Shown: positions 26,384-36,288 of the stretch, in pieces
Layout: each line of letters begins with the position of its first letter
Position numbering within the stretch: position 1 is the stretch's first letter
NCBI GenBank assembly: GCA_028290545.1
Contig: JAQGJP010000073.1
Coordinates: 1 to 59,285, forward strand
Length of the DNA stretch: 59,285 nt
From: Rhizobium sp.
GTDB lineage: Bacteria; Pseudomonadota; Alphaproteobacteria; Rhizobiales; Rhizobiaceae
Direction of reading: 5' to 3'
Notes under the pieces: model-generated
Database searches by the model: none
Seen by the model: only the letters and a program-made list of their open reading frames with translations
What the model was told of the DNA's origin: nothing
Made by a program: the position numbers and the translations under genes

Positions 26384-26848
26384 ATGTCAAACGTCATCGA
26401 GAACACCGATACCATTGAAAAGACCATAGAACTCAAGGCACCAATCGAACGTGTGTGGCGCGCCCTGACCGACCATCGTGAATTCGGCAAATGGTTCTGC
26501 GTCAACATCGAGGCGCCATTCGAGGCAGGCAGGCCAGCGCGCGGCATGATCACCCATCCGGGTTTCGAACATGTCGTCTGGAGCGTGACGATCAAGGAAA
26601 TGAAGGCGCCTGAGCTGTTCTCGTTCACCTGGAATCCCTACGCGGTGGCTGCAGATGTCGATTACAGCCAGGAGACCCCGACGCTGGTCGAATTCCGCCT
26701 GAAGCCGACATCAGCGGGCACCCGGCTGACCGTGACCGAAACGGGCTTCGACAAGATCCCTGCAAACCGCAGGCCCGAAGCCTACCGCATGAATGACGGT
26801 GGCTGGACGCAGCAGGTCAAGAATATCAAAGCCCATGTTGAATCCTGA
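26384..26848 (+). CDS. AHSA1/SRPBCC-family protein
   Basis: 154 residues of the activator-of-Hsp90-ATPase-1-like family: KTIELKAPIERVWRALTDHREF is the N-terminal signature, then FGKWFCVNIEAPFEAGRPARG and the FSFTWNPYA strand, ending with the helix NDGGWTQQVKNIKAHVES. AGGAGG lies nine bases upstream. Its 3' end overlaps the ArsR gene by 14 bases. It repeats the SRPBCC-ArsR arrangement at 1332-2308 but is not a close copy. Ligand unknown. Confidence 0.88.
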   Translation: MSNVIENTDTIEKTIELKAPIERVWRALTDHREFGKWFCVNIEAPFEAGRPARGMITHPGFEHVVWSVTIKEMKAPELFSFTWNPYAVAADVDYSQETPTLVEFRLKPTSAGTRLTVTETGFDKIPANRRPEAYRMNDGGWTQQVKNIKAHVES

Positions 26849-27179
26849 CTCGCATCCTGCGTCCTTCAACGCCGCCCTCGTCTTCGCGGCGTTGGGGGAC
26901 CATACGCGGCTGTCCCTGCTCAGGAAGTTGAACGGTGGCGAGAGCCGGTCGATCGCCCGGTTGTCGGCCGACTTCGACCTGACCCGCCAGGCAGTCACCA
27001 AACATCTGCGCGTGCTGGAGGATGCCGGTCTCGTTGCCGTCAACCATATCGGTCGCGAGAGCCAATATGTGCTTCGCCCGGAGCCGATCACCGCTGCCCG
27101 CGGCTATCTCGATGGCGTGTCGCAGCAATGGGAGGATGCTCTGGGAAGATTGCGTGCTTTTGTCGAGCGCGAGGAGTAA
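26835..27179 (+). CDS. ArsR-family transcriptional regulator
   Basis: 114 residues from MLNPDSHPASFNAALVFAAL. The recognition helix is LTRQAVTKHLRVLEDAGLVA, with the wing VNHIGRESQYVL. There is no metal-ligand cysteine motif, so it is probably a non-metal ArsR as in other AHSA1-linked pairs. The C-terminal segment (YLDGVSQQWEDALGRLRAFVE) is the typical dimer helix of this subgroup. The start lies inside the preceding gene, implying coupling. It probably binds the inverted repeats at 26318-26379. Confidence 0.88.
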   Translation: MLNPDSHPASFNAALVFAALGDHTRLSLLRKLNGGESRSIARLSADFDLTRQAVTKHLRVLEDAGLVAVNHIGRESQYVLRPEPITAARGYLDGVSQQWEDALGRLRAFVEREE

Positions 27180-28098
27180 CAGGAGACGGCGAAAACCGTG
27201 CTGCCCCCTCTCGAGCAAAGCACGGTTCGCCAAATCACGCATGGCCACCAGTACGGAACGCTGACTGGTGCAATCTCCGGTACGCACTACCTGATCCGGA
27301 GATGCAGGGCTCATCGCCTGCTGCGCCATCACAATTAGCGCCACATCCTTACCGGACCGTTATTGAGAGCTTAAGCAATGGTGAATTTGAGCGTTTTTCT
27401 GTGAAAACCACAAATATTTACGACATGCCGATCGCGACGCATGTGAGACAGTAAACGTCTCTGGCCGAACCGTGGCTTCCACGGTTGTTTGAAACATACC
27501 ATATTTAATCAACCATCGCTCTAAGAGAGACCAAGACGTACAATCCAAGATAAGGACAAGACCGGCCTTCGCGCACGCGAATCCGAGGTTTTGCCCAGCC
27601 TGTTGGCAGATGCTCTGACAAAGACAGTTGATTTCTTTCTTCAAACCCGTACATTCAATTAGTGCAAGGAAGAAGACATTCGGCGGTGACAGGGTTCCAC
27701 CATCGGATCGACAATAAAAATCACCTTGGCGCGGGAATATAATACTCCCGTTTGACCGACCCTGGACCCGAGATCTCCATCCGGCAACCGGGGCACCAAA
27801 CGGACTGCTGAACCGATAACGCAGTTATGCGCCCTCGTGAACTGGGAGACTTGGCTCTGCATGCATTGTGAGCAACAACACGATCGCCGTGGCCGCGCGC
27901 CGGGCTTTGTCGCTGTCTTCCATTTCGAACCGACCGCTGAATTGACGCCGTGTATTTTCGTCCGGGGCCCTGCTGTTTCACGCAATTGTATTGGGCCGGA
28001 ATGTTGACGCTCGGTACGGAAAGTGAAATCTTCGATCAACGCCTTGGGGAACGACAATCTGGGGCACGGGAATAAGTAATCAAACAAGGGAGACTACC
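27180..28098. other. Gene-poor stretch before the ABC transporter operon
   Basis: About 920 bases in which I find no protein I recognise. There are two small hairpins: CACCAGT/ACTGGTG (about 27246-27270) and AACCGTGG-CTT-CCACGGTT (27468-27486, followed by GTTTG), the second a possible terminator for the ArsR operon or the end of a small RNA. The region 27360-27660 is noticeably richer in A+T. The last 60 bases contain the AAGGGAGA ribosome site of the following gene. It could hide a small RNA or degraded genes. Confidence 0.5.
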
Positions 28099-29694
28099 AT
28101 GAATGACTTCGAAAATAAGCTGAAGGCAGCCGAAACGATGGCCCGCAAGGGAAGTCTGTCGCGCCGCGATTTCATGCAGCTCGCGCTTGCCGCCGGTATC
28201 GCCATTCCGGCAGCCGCCAGCATGTTCTCGGAAACCCAGGCCGCTGAACCCAAAAAGGGCGGCACACTGCGCATCGGCATGGAAGGCGGCTCCGCTTCGG
28301 ATTCGCTCGACCCGCGCACCTATTCCGACTCCGTTATGATCGCTGCGTCGCTCTGCATCATGAACAACCTCGTCGAGTTCGACGCCGACGGCAACCCGAC
28401 CGGCGAACTGTTCGAAAGCTGGGATGTGCAGCCGGGCGCCCAGGATTGGACATTCAACGTCCGCCAGGGCATCAAGTTTTCGAATGGCAAGACGCTCGAC
28501 GCCGATGACATCATCTACTCGATCAATCTGCACCGCGGCGAAACCAAGTCGCCGGCCAAGGGCAATCTCGAGCAGATCGCCGAAATGACGGCACTGTCGC
28601 CCAGCCAGGTCAGCATCGTACTGAAGAGCGGCAACGCCGACTTCCCAGCCATTCTCGGTGACTACCATCTCGTGATGGTTCCGAAGGATCATACCGATTG
28701 GGATGTGCCGATCGGCACCGGCGCCTACACGCTTGAGAGCTTCGAACCGGGCGTCCGCCTGGTGTTCAAGAATCGCGGCGATTATTGGAAGCCCGGCCGC
28801 GGTAACTTCGACCAGGTCGAAATCCGCAACATCCAGGACCCGGCTGCTCGTACGGCCGCCCTGCAGTCCGGCGAAGTTGATGCCGTCAACCGCCTCGACG
28901 CCCGCACGGTCGACCTGCTGATGAAGGATCCGAACCTCGCCATCGTCCGCACCAAGGGCACCGGCAACCGCTTCTGCTTCGTCTCGCGTGTCACCATGGA
29001 TCCTTTCACAAACAAGGACCTGCGCCTGGCTCTCAAGTGGGGCATCGACCGCGAAAAGATCATCAAGCAGGTCTATAACGGCTATGCGACGCCGGGCAAC
29101 GACCACACGCTCGATGCGCTCAATCCATACTACAATACCGCAATGCCGCAGCGTACCTATGATCCGGACAAGGCCGCATTCCACTTCAAGAAGGCTGGTC
29201 TCGCACCTGGAACCAAGGTCGAGCTGCAGACGTCGGAAGGCGCCTGGGGTTCGGCTGTCGATTGCGCCCAGATCTACCAGGAATCGATCAAGAAGGCCGG
29301 CATCGACCTCACGGTCACCAAGGTTTCCGCTGACGGCTACTGGGACAATGTCTGGCTCAAGTCTCCGTTCTGCGCCGTCTATTGGGGCCGCCGTCTGACC
29401 GCCGATGTCTACTTCACCGAAGTCTTCGGTTCGGACTCGTCCTGGAACGATTCCGATTGGCGCGTTCCGGAATTCGATGCGTTGGTCAAGGAAGCCCGCG
29501 TCGAACTCGATGATGCCAAGCGCAAGGAAATCTACTTCAAGTGCCAGGAGATGATCTCCGAGGACGGTGGCCAGATCTGCTTTGCGATCACCGATTATCT
29601 CGACGGCTATTCACCAAAGGTACAGGGCATCCGCCCGCATGCCCGTTATGACCTGGACGACAACCGTATCGCCGAAAAGGCTTGGTTCGCCTGA
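28099..29694 (+). CDS. ABC transporter substrate-binding protein, peptide/nickel type (SBP_bac_5)
   Basis: 531 residues, periplasmic. The N-terminus carries a twin-arginine signal (LSRRDFMQLALAAG) with a hydrophobic core and cleavage near TQAAEP. Family 5 blocks include KGGTLRIGMEGG, FSNGKTLDADDIIYSI, GTGAYTLESFEPG and LRLALKWGIDREKI. The ligand could be oligopeptides or other amino compounds. First of a four-gene operon; followed by a strong hairpin that should make its mRNA more abundant than the permease genes. Confidence 0.92.
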   Translation: MNDFENKLKAAETMARKGSLSRRDFMQLALAAGIAIPAAASMFSETQAAEPKKGGTLRIGMEGGSASDSLDPRTYSDSVMIAASLCIMNNLVEFDADGNPTGELFESWDVQPGAQDWTFNVRQGIKFSNGKTLDADDIIYSINLHRGETKSPAKGNLEQIAEMTALSPSQVSIVLKSGNADFPAILGDYHLVMVPKDHTDWDVPIGTGAYTLESFEPGVRLVFKNRGDYWKPGRGNFDQVEIRNIQDPAARTAALQSGEVDAVNRLDARTVDLLMKDPNLAIVRTKGTGNRFCFVSRVTMDPFTNKDLRLALKWGIDREKIIKQVYNGYATPGNDHTLDALNPYYNTAMPQRTYDPDKAAFHFKKAGLAPGTKVELQTSEGAWGSAVDCAQIYQESIKKAGIDLTVTKVSADGYWDNVWLKSPFCAVYWGRRLTADVYFTEVFGSDSSWNDSDWRVPEFDALVKEARVELDDAKRKEIYFKCQEMISEDGGQICFAITDYLDGYSPKVQGIRPHARYDLDDNRIAEKAWFA

Positions 29695-29701
29695 TCCATC
29701 C

Positions 29702-29730
29702 GAAACGGGCCGGTCATTCCGGCCCGTTTC
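29702..29730 (+). terminator. Intercistronic hairpin after the binding-protein gene
   Basis: GAAACGGGCCGG and CCGGCCCGTTTC form a perfect 12-base stem with a TCATT loop, eight bases past the stop. No long U-run follows, so it is likelier to protect the upstream message or partially terminate, which is usual after substrate-binding protein genes. Confidence 0.75.
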
Positions 29731-29811
29731 AGCCTCTGCTGCCGGGTCCACGGGGAATGGATGCGGACCGGTAAGGCACTTGCCCATAAAGAAAACAAAG
29801 GGGGCGGCTAG

Positions 29812-30768
29812 ATGCTACGCTTGTTACTCATCCGGATCGTCCTGGCGATTCTGACTCTCTTCGCAGTCAGTGTTTTGATTTTTACGGCAACCGAAGTCCT
29901 TCCCGGCGATGTTGCATCCGCCGTTCTTGGCCAAGGCGCCACACCCGATTCGCTGAAGGTCTTCCGCGCCGAACTCGGCCTCGACCGTCCCGCCTATGTC
30001 CGGTATTTCGAATGGTTCACCGGCGCCATCCAGGGCGATTTCGGCAAGGCGCTGACCAACAAGCGCGACATCCTGAAATCGATCACGCCGAGGTTCGAGA
30101 ACACCATGTTCCTGGCGGGCTTTGCCGCCGTCATCGCCGTGCCGCTGTCCGTGGGTCTTGGTATCCTCGCCGCCATCAATGAAGGCAAATGGATCGACAA
30201 GCTCGTCAACATCGTATCGCTTGCGGCGATCTCGGTGCCGGAGTTCTTCATCGCTTACCTGCTGATCCTGTTCTTCGCCGTCAAGCTTGCCTGGTTCCCC
30301 TCGCTGGCGACGGTGTTCTACGACATGCCGTTCACGACCAGGCTCTATGTGGCGGCCCTCCCCGCGGTCACGCTGACAATGCTGGTTGCCGCCCACATGA
30401 TGCGCATGACCCGGTCGTCGGTTCTGTCGATCATGTCCCAGCCCTATATCGAAATGGCCTTCCTCAAGGGCCTGTCCCGTTCGCGGGTCATCATCCATCA
30501 CGCGTTGCCGAATGCGGCAGCGCCGATCATCGCCGTCATCGCCCTCAATCTCGCCTATCTGATTGTCGGCGTGGTGGTGATCGAGGTGGTCTTCGTCTAT
30601 CCCGGCATCGGCCAGTTCATGGTCGACGGCGTTTCGAAACGCGACCTGCCGGTGGTCCAGGCCTGCGGCCTGGTCTTCGCCGCAGCATTCATCATTCTCA
30701 ACACCGTGGCGGACGTACTGAGCATCCTCGTCAATCCGCGCCTGCGCAAACCGTCGATGGGGAAGTGA
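29812..30768 (+). CDS. ABC transporter permease (DppB-type)
   Basis: 318 residues, six predicted membrane helices, beginning MLRLLLIRIVLAILTLFAVSV. It has the typical ADLG spacer ELGLDRPAYVRYFEWF and the permease EAA motif near SRVIIHHALPNAAAPII. Inner-membrane partner of the permease at 30770. Its stop is one base before the next start. Confidence 0.92.
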   Translation: MLRLLLIRIVLAILTLFAVSVLIFTATEVLPGDVASAVLGQGATPDSLKVFRAELGLDRPAYVRYFEWFTGAIQGDFGKALTNKRDILKSITPRFENTMFLAGFAAVIAVPLSVGLGILAAINEGKWIDKLVNIVSLAAISVPEFFIAYLLILFFAVKLAWFPSLATVFYDMPFTTRLYVAALPAVTLTMLVAAHMMRMTRSSVLSIMSQPYIEMAFLKGLSRSRVIIHHALPNAAAPIIAVIALNLAYLIVGVVVIEVVFVYPGIGQFMVDGVSKRDLPVVQACGLVFAAAFIILNTVADVLSILVNPRLRKPSMGK

Positions 30769-30769
30769 C

Positions 30770-31603
30770 ATGAAGATTTTTGGTCATAAACCAACTGCCA
30801 CCGCCTGGGTCGGCATCATCATTGTCGCATTCTTTATCTTCCTTGCCCTGTTCGGCCCGTGGATCGCGCCTTACAGCGAAGCAGAAACGGTGGGCGACAC
30901 CTGGGCTCCCAGCTCGGCGCAATTCTGGTTCGGCACCGACAATATCGGCCGCGATATGTTGTCCCGCCTCATCTACGGCGCCCGCATGACGATCGGGGTT
31001 GCACTCGGAACGACGATCCTCTCCTTCACCATCGGCACGATCGCCGGCCTGTTCGCCTCGATCGGCGGCCCGGTCGTCGATCAGGTATTGTCTCGGTTCG
31101 TCGATGTCATGCTGTCCATTCCGCTGCTGGTCTTCGCACTGATCGTGCTGTCGATGTTCGGCTCGTCGATCCCGACGCTGATCCTGACCATCGCCATCCT
31201 CGATTCGACCCGTGTCTTCCGGCTTTCGCGCGCCGTGGCGATGAACATCGCGGTGCTGGAATATGTCGAAGCTGCAAGGCTGCGCGGCGAAGGCAACTGG
31301 TGGATCATGCGGCGGGAAATCCTGCCGAACGCATTGCCGCCGATGATCTCGGAATTCGGCCTGCGGTTCTGCTTCAACTTCCTGTTCGTCGCCGGCCTGT
31401 CGTTCCTCGGCCTTGGCATCCAGCCACCTTATGCCGACTGGGGCGGCATGGTGCGCGAAAACGGCCGCGCCATTTCCTTCGGACTCTACGCTCCGCTCTG
31501 GCCTGCCATGGCCATTGCCTTCATGACCATCGGCGTCAACCTCGTCGTCGACTGGATCCTGTCCATCAATGCCCGTCCGTCGGGCGCCTCGGCGGAGATG
31601 TAA
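30770..31603 (+). CDS. ABC transporter permease (DppC-type)
   Basis: 277 residues with about six membrane helices. FGTDNIGRDMLSRLIYGARMT is the family signature before the permease domain, and EAARLRGEGNWWIMRREILPNALPP is the EAA loop that contacts the ATPase. It starts immediately after the DppB-type gene and ends two bases before the ATPase gene. Confidence 0.92.
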   Translation: MKIFGHKPTATAWVGIIIVAFFIFLALFGPWIAPYSEAETVGDTWAPSSAQFWFGTDNIGRDMLSRLIYGARMTIGVALGTTILSFTIGTIAGLFASIGGPVVDQVLSRFVDVMLSIPLLVFALIVLSMFGSSIPTLILTIAILDSTRVFRLSRAVAMNIAVLEYVEAARLRGEGNWWIMRREILPNALPPMISEFGLRFCFNFLFVAGLSFLGLGIQPPYADWGGMVRENGRAISFGLYAPLWPAMAIAFMTIGVNLVVDWILSINARPSGASAEM

Positions 31604-31605
31604 TC

Positions 31606-33216
<1,611 letters not shown>

Positions 33217-33381
33217 CGATGCCGTGGCCGCAGTTCGAATGAGGCATTCCTCTACGACCGCGTCAACCACGAGCTTTCCTTCGACGTCGATGGCACCGGA
33301 AGCAAGGTGGCGGAAGTGATCGCCAAGGTGAATTTCGACGTCCAGGAATATCTGGATATCGGCGATTTCTATCTCGCTTGA
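33217..33381 (+). pseudogene. Relic of an RTX calcium-binding protein C-terminus
   Basis: In the same frame as, and directly after, the ABC ATPase stop there is an open stretch with no start codon. It reads AFLYDRVNHELSFDVDGTGS, then KVAEVIAKVNFDVQEYLDIG and DFYLA before a stop. The pattern (YD...L.FD.DGTGS....IA.......DI.DF) is the closing motif of serralysin/hemolysin-type RTX proteins, which export through type I secretion using this C-terminus. Only about 47 codons remain, so the rest has been deleted. Confidence 0.65.
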
Positions 33382-33447
33382 CAGACTTCTTGCAGCAAAG
33401 GGGAAATCCGGCATAATCCGGGTTTCCCTTTCTGGTTTTGGAAGCCC

Positions 33448-33795
33448 ATGACCTTCGAAGACCTCACCGCCATTCTCCTGACCTGGGATCTGGTCGAACC
33501 CGGCACGTCCTATGGCACGCCGTCGTTCAAGGTGCGCGGCAAGCTGTTGACGCGCCTAAAGGAAGACGGAGATTCCCTGTTGATCAAGAGCGTACCGCCC
33601 GAAGAGCGCGCCATGCTGGTGGAAGCCTCTCCGGACCTCTATTATTTCACCGACCATTACCGTGATTATCCGATGGTGCTGATCCGTCTGTCGCACGCCG
33701 ATCCGGACGTCGTGACCGCCCTGCTGATGCGCACCTACCGGAACCTGCTGCCCAAAAAACATCGGCAAACTATTGACTCCACGGGTGCCGGCTGA
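33448..33795 (+). CDS. MmcQ/YjbR-family protein
   Basis: 115 residues with the CyaY-like fold of the MmcQ/YjbR group, sometimes annotated as DNA-binding. Markers are PGTSYGTPSFKVRGKLLTRL, FTDHYRDYPMVLIRL and the C-terminal YRNLLPKKH (cf. the family's W..L.PK). No characterised function. Stands between the ABC operon and the aldo/keto reductase, 35 bases before the latter, so the two may be co-transcribed. Confidence 0.82.
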   Translation: MTFEDLTAILLTWDLVEPGTSYGTPSFKVRGKLLTRLKEDGDSLLIKSVPPEERAMLVEASPDLYYFTDHYRDYPMVLIRLSHADPDVVTALLMRTYRNLLPKKHRQTIDSTGAG

Positions 33796-33829
33796 ATAGT
33801 TCCGCCGGAAACCTCAGGAGACCCAACCC

Positions 33830-34816
33830 ATGAAATCCAGACAATTCAGCCGCACACCCTGGTCCGTATCCGAAGTCGGCTTTGGCGCCTGGGCAATCGG
33901 CGGCGCCTGGGGCGACGTCTCGGAAGCCGATGCCAAGGGCGCCGTCAATGCCGCGCTCGATGCTGGCATGACCTTCATCGATACGGCTGACGTCTATGGC
34001 GACGGCCGTTCGGAAAACATTATCCGCGACGTGCTGAAGGAGCGCCGCGGCACGCGTCCGATGGTTGCCACCAAGGCAGGCCGCAGGCTGCCGGCCCAAA
34101 CTCCCGAAGGCTACAGCAAGGCCAATCTCGAAAGCTGGATCAACCGCTCGCTGACCAATCTCGGCGTCGATACGCTCGATCTCGTGCAACTGCATTGCCC
34201 GGCGCGGGAAGTCCTCTACATGCCGGAAGTGTTCGGCACGCTCGACGACCTCACCACCAAGGGCAAGATCCGCTATTACGGCGTCTCGGTGGAAAAGGTC
34301 GAGGACGGCTTGAAGGCGATCGAGTATCCGGGCGTGGTCTCCATCCAGATCATCTACAACATCTTCCGCCAGCGCCCGCAGGAATTGTTCTTCCGCGAGG
34401 CCAAGGCGAAGAATGTCGCAGTCATTGTCCGCGTCCCCCTCTCCTCCGGCATGCTGTCGGGCAAGATGACGGCAAAGAGCCAGTTCGCAGCCGACGACCA
34501 TCGCGCCTTCAACCGCAATGGCGAAGCGTTCGACATGGGTGAGACTTTCTCCGGCGTGCCCTATGATGCGGGCCTGGAAGCGGTCGAACTGCTGCGGCCG
34601 CTGGTGCCGGGCGGAGCCTCCATGGCGCAGTTCGCACTTCGCTGGATCCTGATGCAGGACGCCGTCACCGTCGTCATCCCCGGCGCCAAGAACAAGCAGC
34701 AGGCTGGCGACAATGCCGCCGCTTCGGCACTCGCACCGCTGCCGGCGGATGTGATGGCCGAGATCAAGAAAATCTACGACGAGAAAATCGCCCAGTACGT
34801 GCATCAAAGGTGGTAA
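33830..34816 (+). CDS. Aldo/keto reductase
   Basis: 328 residues, TIM-barrel NADPH-dependent oxidoreductase. The catalytic tetrad is visible: Asp and Tyr in DTADVYGDGRSE, Lys in VATKAG, and His in LVQLHCPA. The C-terminal cofactor segment VIPGAKNKQQAGDNAAA is present. Substrate unknown. A clear hairpin follows its stop. Confidence 0.93.
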   Translation: MKSRQFSRTPWSVSEVGFGAWAIGGAWGDVSEADAKGAVNAALDAGMTFIDTADVYGDGRSENIIRDVLKERRGTRPMVATKAGRRLPAQTPEGYSKANLESWINRSLTNLGVDTLDLVQLHCPAREVLYMPEVFGTLDDLTTKGKIRYYGVSVEKVEDGLKAIEYPGVVSIQIIYNIFRQRPQELFFREAKAKNVAVIVRVPLSSGMLSGKMTAKSQFAADDHRAFNRNGEAFDMGETFSGVPYDAGLEAVELLRPLVPGGASMAQFALRWILMQDAVTVVIPGAKNKQQAGDNAAASALAPLPADVMAEIKKIYDEKIAQYVHQRW

Positions 34817-34968
34817 AAACCACATCTATCGCCTGGTGCGACCGGCACCAGGCGATAACGGCTCATGATTTCCATGAGCACCGCCGGATCGGACGGCGCG
34901 GCGGCGATCAGCGCCGCCAGTTCCTGATCTTCATGGACGGAAGCTACCGCGCCATAGGAGAAAATCAA
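34804..34968 (-). CDS. Possible small protein coupled to the pyruvyl transferase gene
   Basis: 54 codons starting at TTG 34968, which overlaps the pyruvyl transferase stop as TTGA. The reading contains EDQELAALIAAAPSDPAVLM and EIMSRYRLVPVAPGD, with GC-rich third positions as in real genes. No family recognised. The hairpin at 34827-34857 lies inside its 3' part and its end overlaps the convergent reductase gene by 13 bases. It could be a remnant or a genuine small gene. Confidence 0.35.
   Translation of the reverse strand: MIFSYGAVASVHEDQELAALIAAAPSDPAVLMEIMSRYRLVPVAPGDRCGFYHL
34827..34857. terminator. Hairpin between convergent genes
   Basis: TATCGCCTGGTGC and GCACCAGGCGATA form a perfect 13-base stem with a GACCG loop, ten bases after the aldo/keto reductase stop. 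No U-run, but its place between convergent genes suggests a two-way terminator. Confidence 0.6.
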
Positions 34969-36119
34969 GCTGTGCCCTTGATGTCGAATACCGGATGGAA
35001 GAGCTCGCCACGGCTGCGCTCGCGGTATGCCCGTGCCTTTTCCAGGATGACCCCGCGATCTGCCTTGACCTGATTGATCAGTTCCACCGAGACACCTTCG
35101 GCATTCGGTGCAGAATAGGGCAGTCCAGCATCACGGGTAAAGGCTTCCGACTTCTTGCGGTCGGTCAGCGGCAGCAGCGCCGCATCGCCGAAAGAGCCCA
35201 GGATCAGGGCATGCAACCGATTTGTGACTATAACGCTGCTTGTCTTCAGTTCAGCCAGCGCCTCCTGCCAGCTTCCCGGCATCCGCACGGCAACGCCGAA
35301 TTCGGCGCCCAGCCGGGTGAACAGTTCCTTGTCCTCGGGCGGTGACGTGCTGAGCAGCTCGATCGGCCCCACCTCGTTCTTCAGCCGGGTCAGCAGGGAC
35401 CGCACCGGCGCTTCATTGCTGCCGCGTCGTCCCGTGATGATCAGCAGTGTGCGGGAGGCGTCGCGATCGGGTAGCGTCGCGATATCGCGGGCGACGTCCT
35501 GAAGGCTGAAAACACAATCTATGCCCCAGACGGCATTGATCCCCGCATCCTCGAGAATCTTTTTCGAGCTGATGTCCCGAACAACCACCGGCTGACGAAT
35601 ATTGCCGAAATACTCCGCCAGTGACGCTTTCGAATTGCTTTGAACCGCCCCCGGTCCGATGGAAAATGGGTAGGCATAGATGCGATCATTATGGGCGCGG
35701 ATTGCACCGATGGTTCCGAACATCGAGGTGCCGGGGTTGGTCCCGCCCCATTGCTCGCCACCGGCGACGATAACAGCCGCGTAATCCTTGAAACGCCTGG
35801 CATCCTGCAGCGATTTTGCGACCAGCGCCCGAACGTAACGCGACTGGACGTGCGGCCATATCCGGTAACGCGACATCCATTTCAGATAGAAAGGATACCG
35901 GATCGAATAGGTCGGGCCGACAACCTCAAATTCGGGCGCACCAGCGGCACGGAACGTCGCCAGATCCGTCTGGTTGATCGGTACGAACGGATGCGGAAAT
36001 ACCTGCATCGGATGGCCCGGAAAGCGCACGCTCACGTCCATCAGCACCGCGTGCAGGATCGCGAAATCCCCGAGATTGCCCTTGAGATTGGCGAATAGAA
36101 TTGCAATCGGTGCTTTCAT
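34965..36119 (-). CDS. Polysaccharide pyruvyl transferase family protein
   Basis: 384 residues. It begins IAILFANLKGNLGDFAILHAV, the family motif (G-N-L-G-D). AVIVAGGEQWGGTNPG and the C-terminal RLHALILGSFGDAALLPL (family RLH motif) are present. Enzymes of this group add pyruvate ketals to sugars of exopolysaccharide, as ExoV does on succinoglycan, or act as glycosyltransferase-like proteins. Not within a recognisable exo cluster here, but two more glycan genes lie at 37310 and 38463. Confidence 0.85.
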   Translation of the reverse strand: MKAPIAILFANLKGNLGDFAILHAVLMDVSVRFPGHPMQVFPHPFVPINQTDLATFRAAGAPEFEVVGPTYSIRYPFYLKWMSRYRIWPHVQSRYVRALVAKSLQDARRFKDYAAVIVAGGEQWGGTNPGTSMFGTIGAIRAHNDRIYAYPFSIGPGAVQSNSKASLAEYFGNIRQPVVVRDISSKKILEDAGINAVWGIDCVFSLQDVARDIATLPDRDASRTLLIITGRRGSNEAPVRSLLTRLKNEVGPIELLSTSPPEDKELFTRLGAEFGVAVRMPGSWQEALAELKTSSVIVTNRLHALILGSFGDAALLPLTDRKKSEAFTRDAGLPYSAPNAEGVSVELINQVKADRGVILEKARAYRERSRGELFHPVFDIKGTA

Positions 36120-36239
36120 GGATGTTCCCGGCTCGGCCTGATCCGCGTGCTACCATGGCCGTTCAAGTGCTGCCAAGCTGTTTTTGCCGGAGGACAGCGC
36201 TTATTGGGCAATCAATTCCACAGCCCCTATTGCCATCAC

Positions 36240-36255
36240 ATAAAGATATCTTTAT
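36240..36255. promoter_or_regulatory. Palindrome upstream of bmt, SahR-like operator candidate
   Basis: ATAAAGATATCTTTAT is a perfect 16-base palindrome 33 bases before the bmt start, in an AT-rich patch. AT-rich palindromes of this kind precede methionine-cycle genes in alphaproteobacteria and are ascribed to the ArsR-family SAH sensor SahR; the match is from memory and not verified. Confidence 0.5.
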
Positions 36256-36288
36256 ATCTTTGTTCAATTGCCCATTCGAGGATTTTCC

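Noticed and set aside
27659..28087. 142-codon minus-strand frame before the ABC operon
   Set aside because: No recognisable domain, no ribosome site, and composition unlike neighbouring genes.
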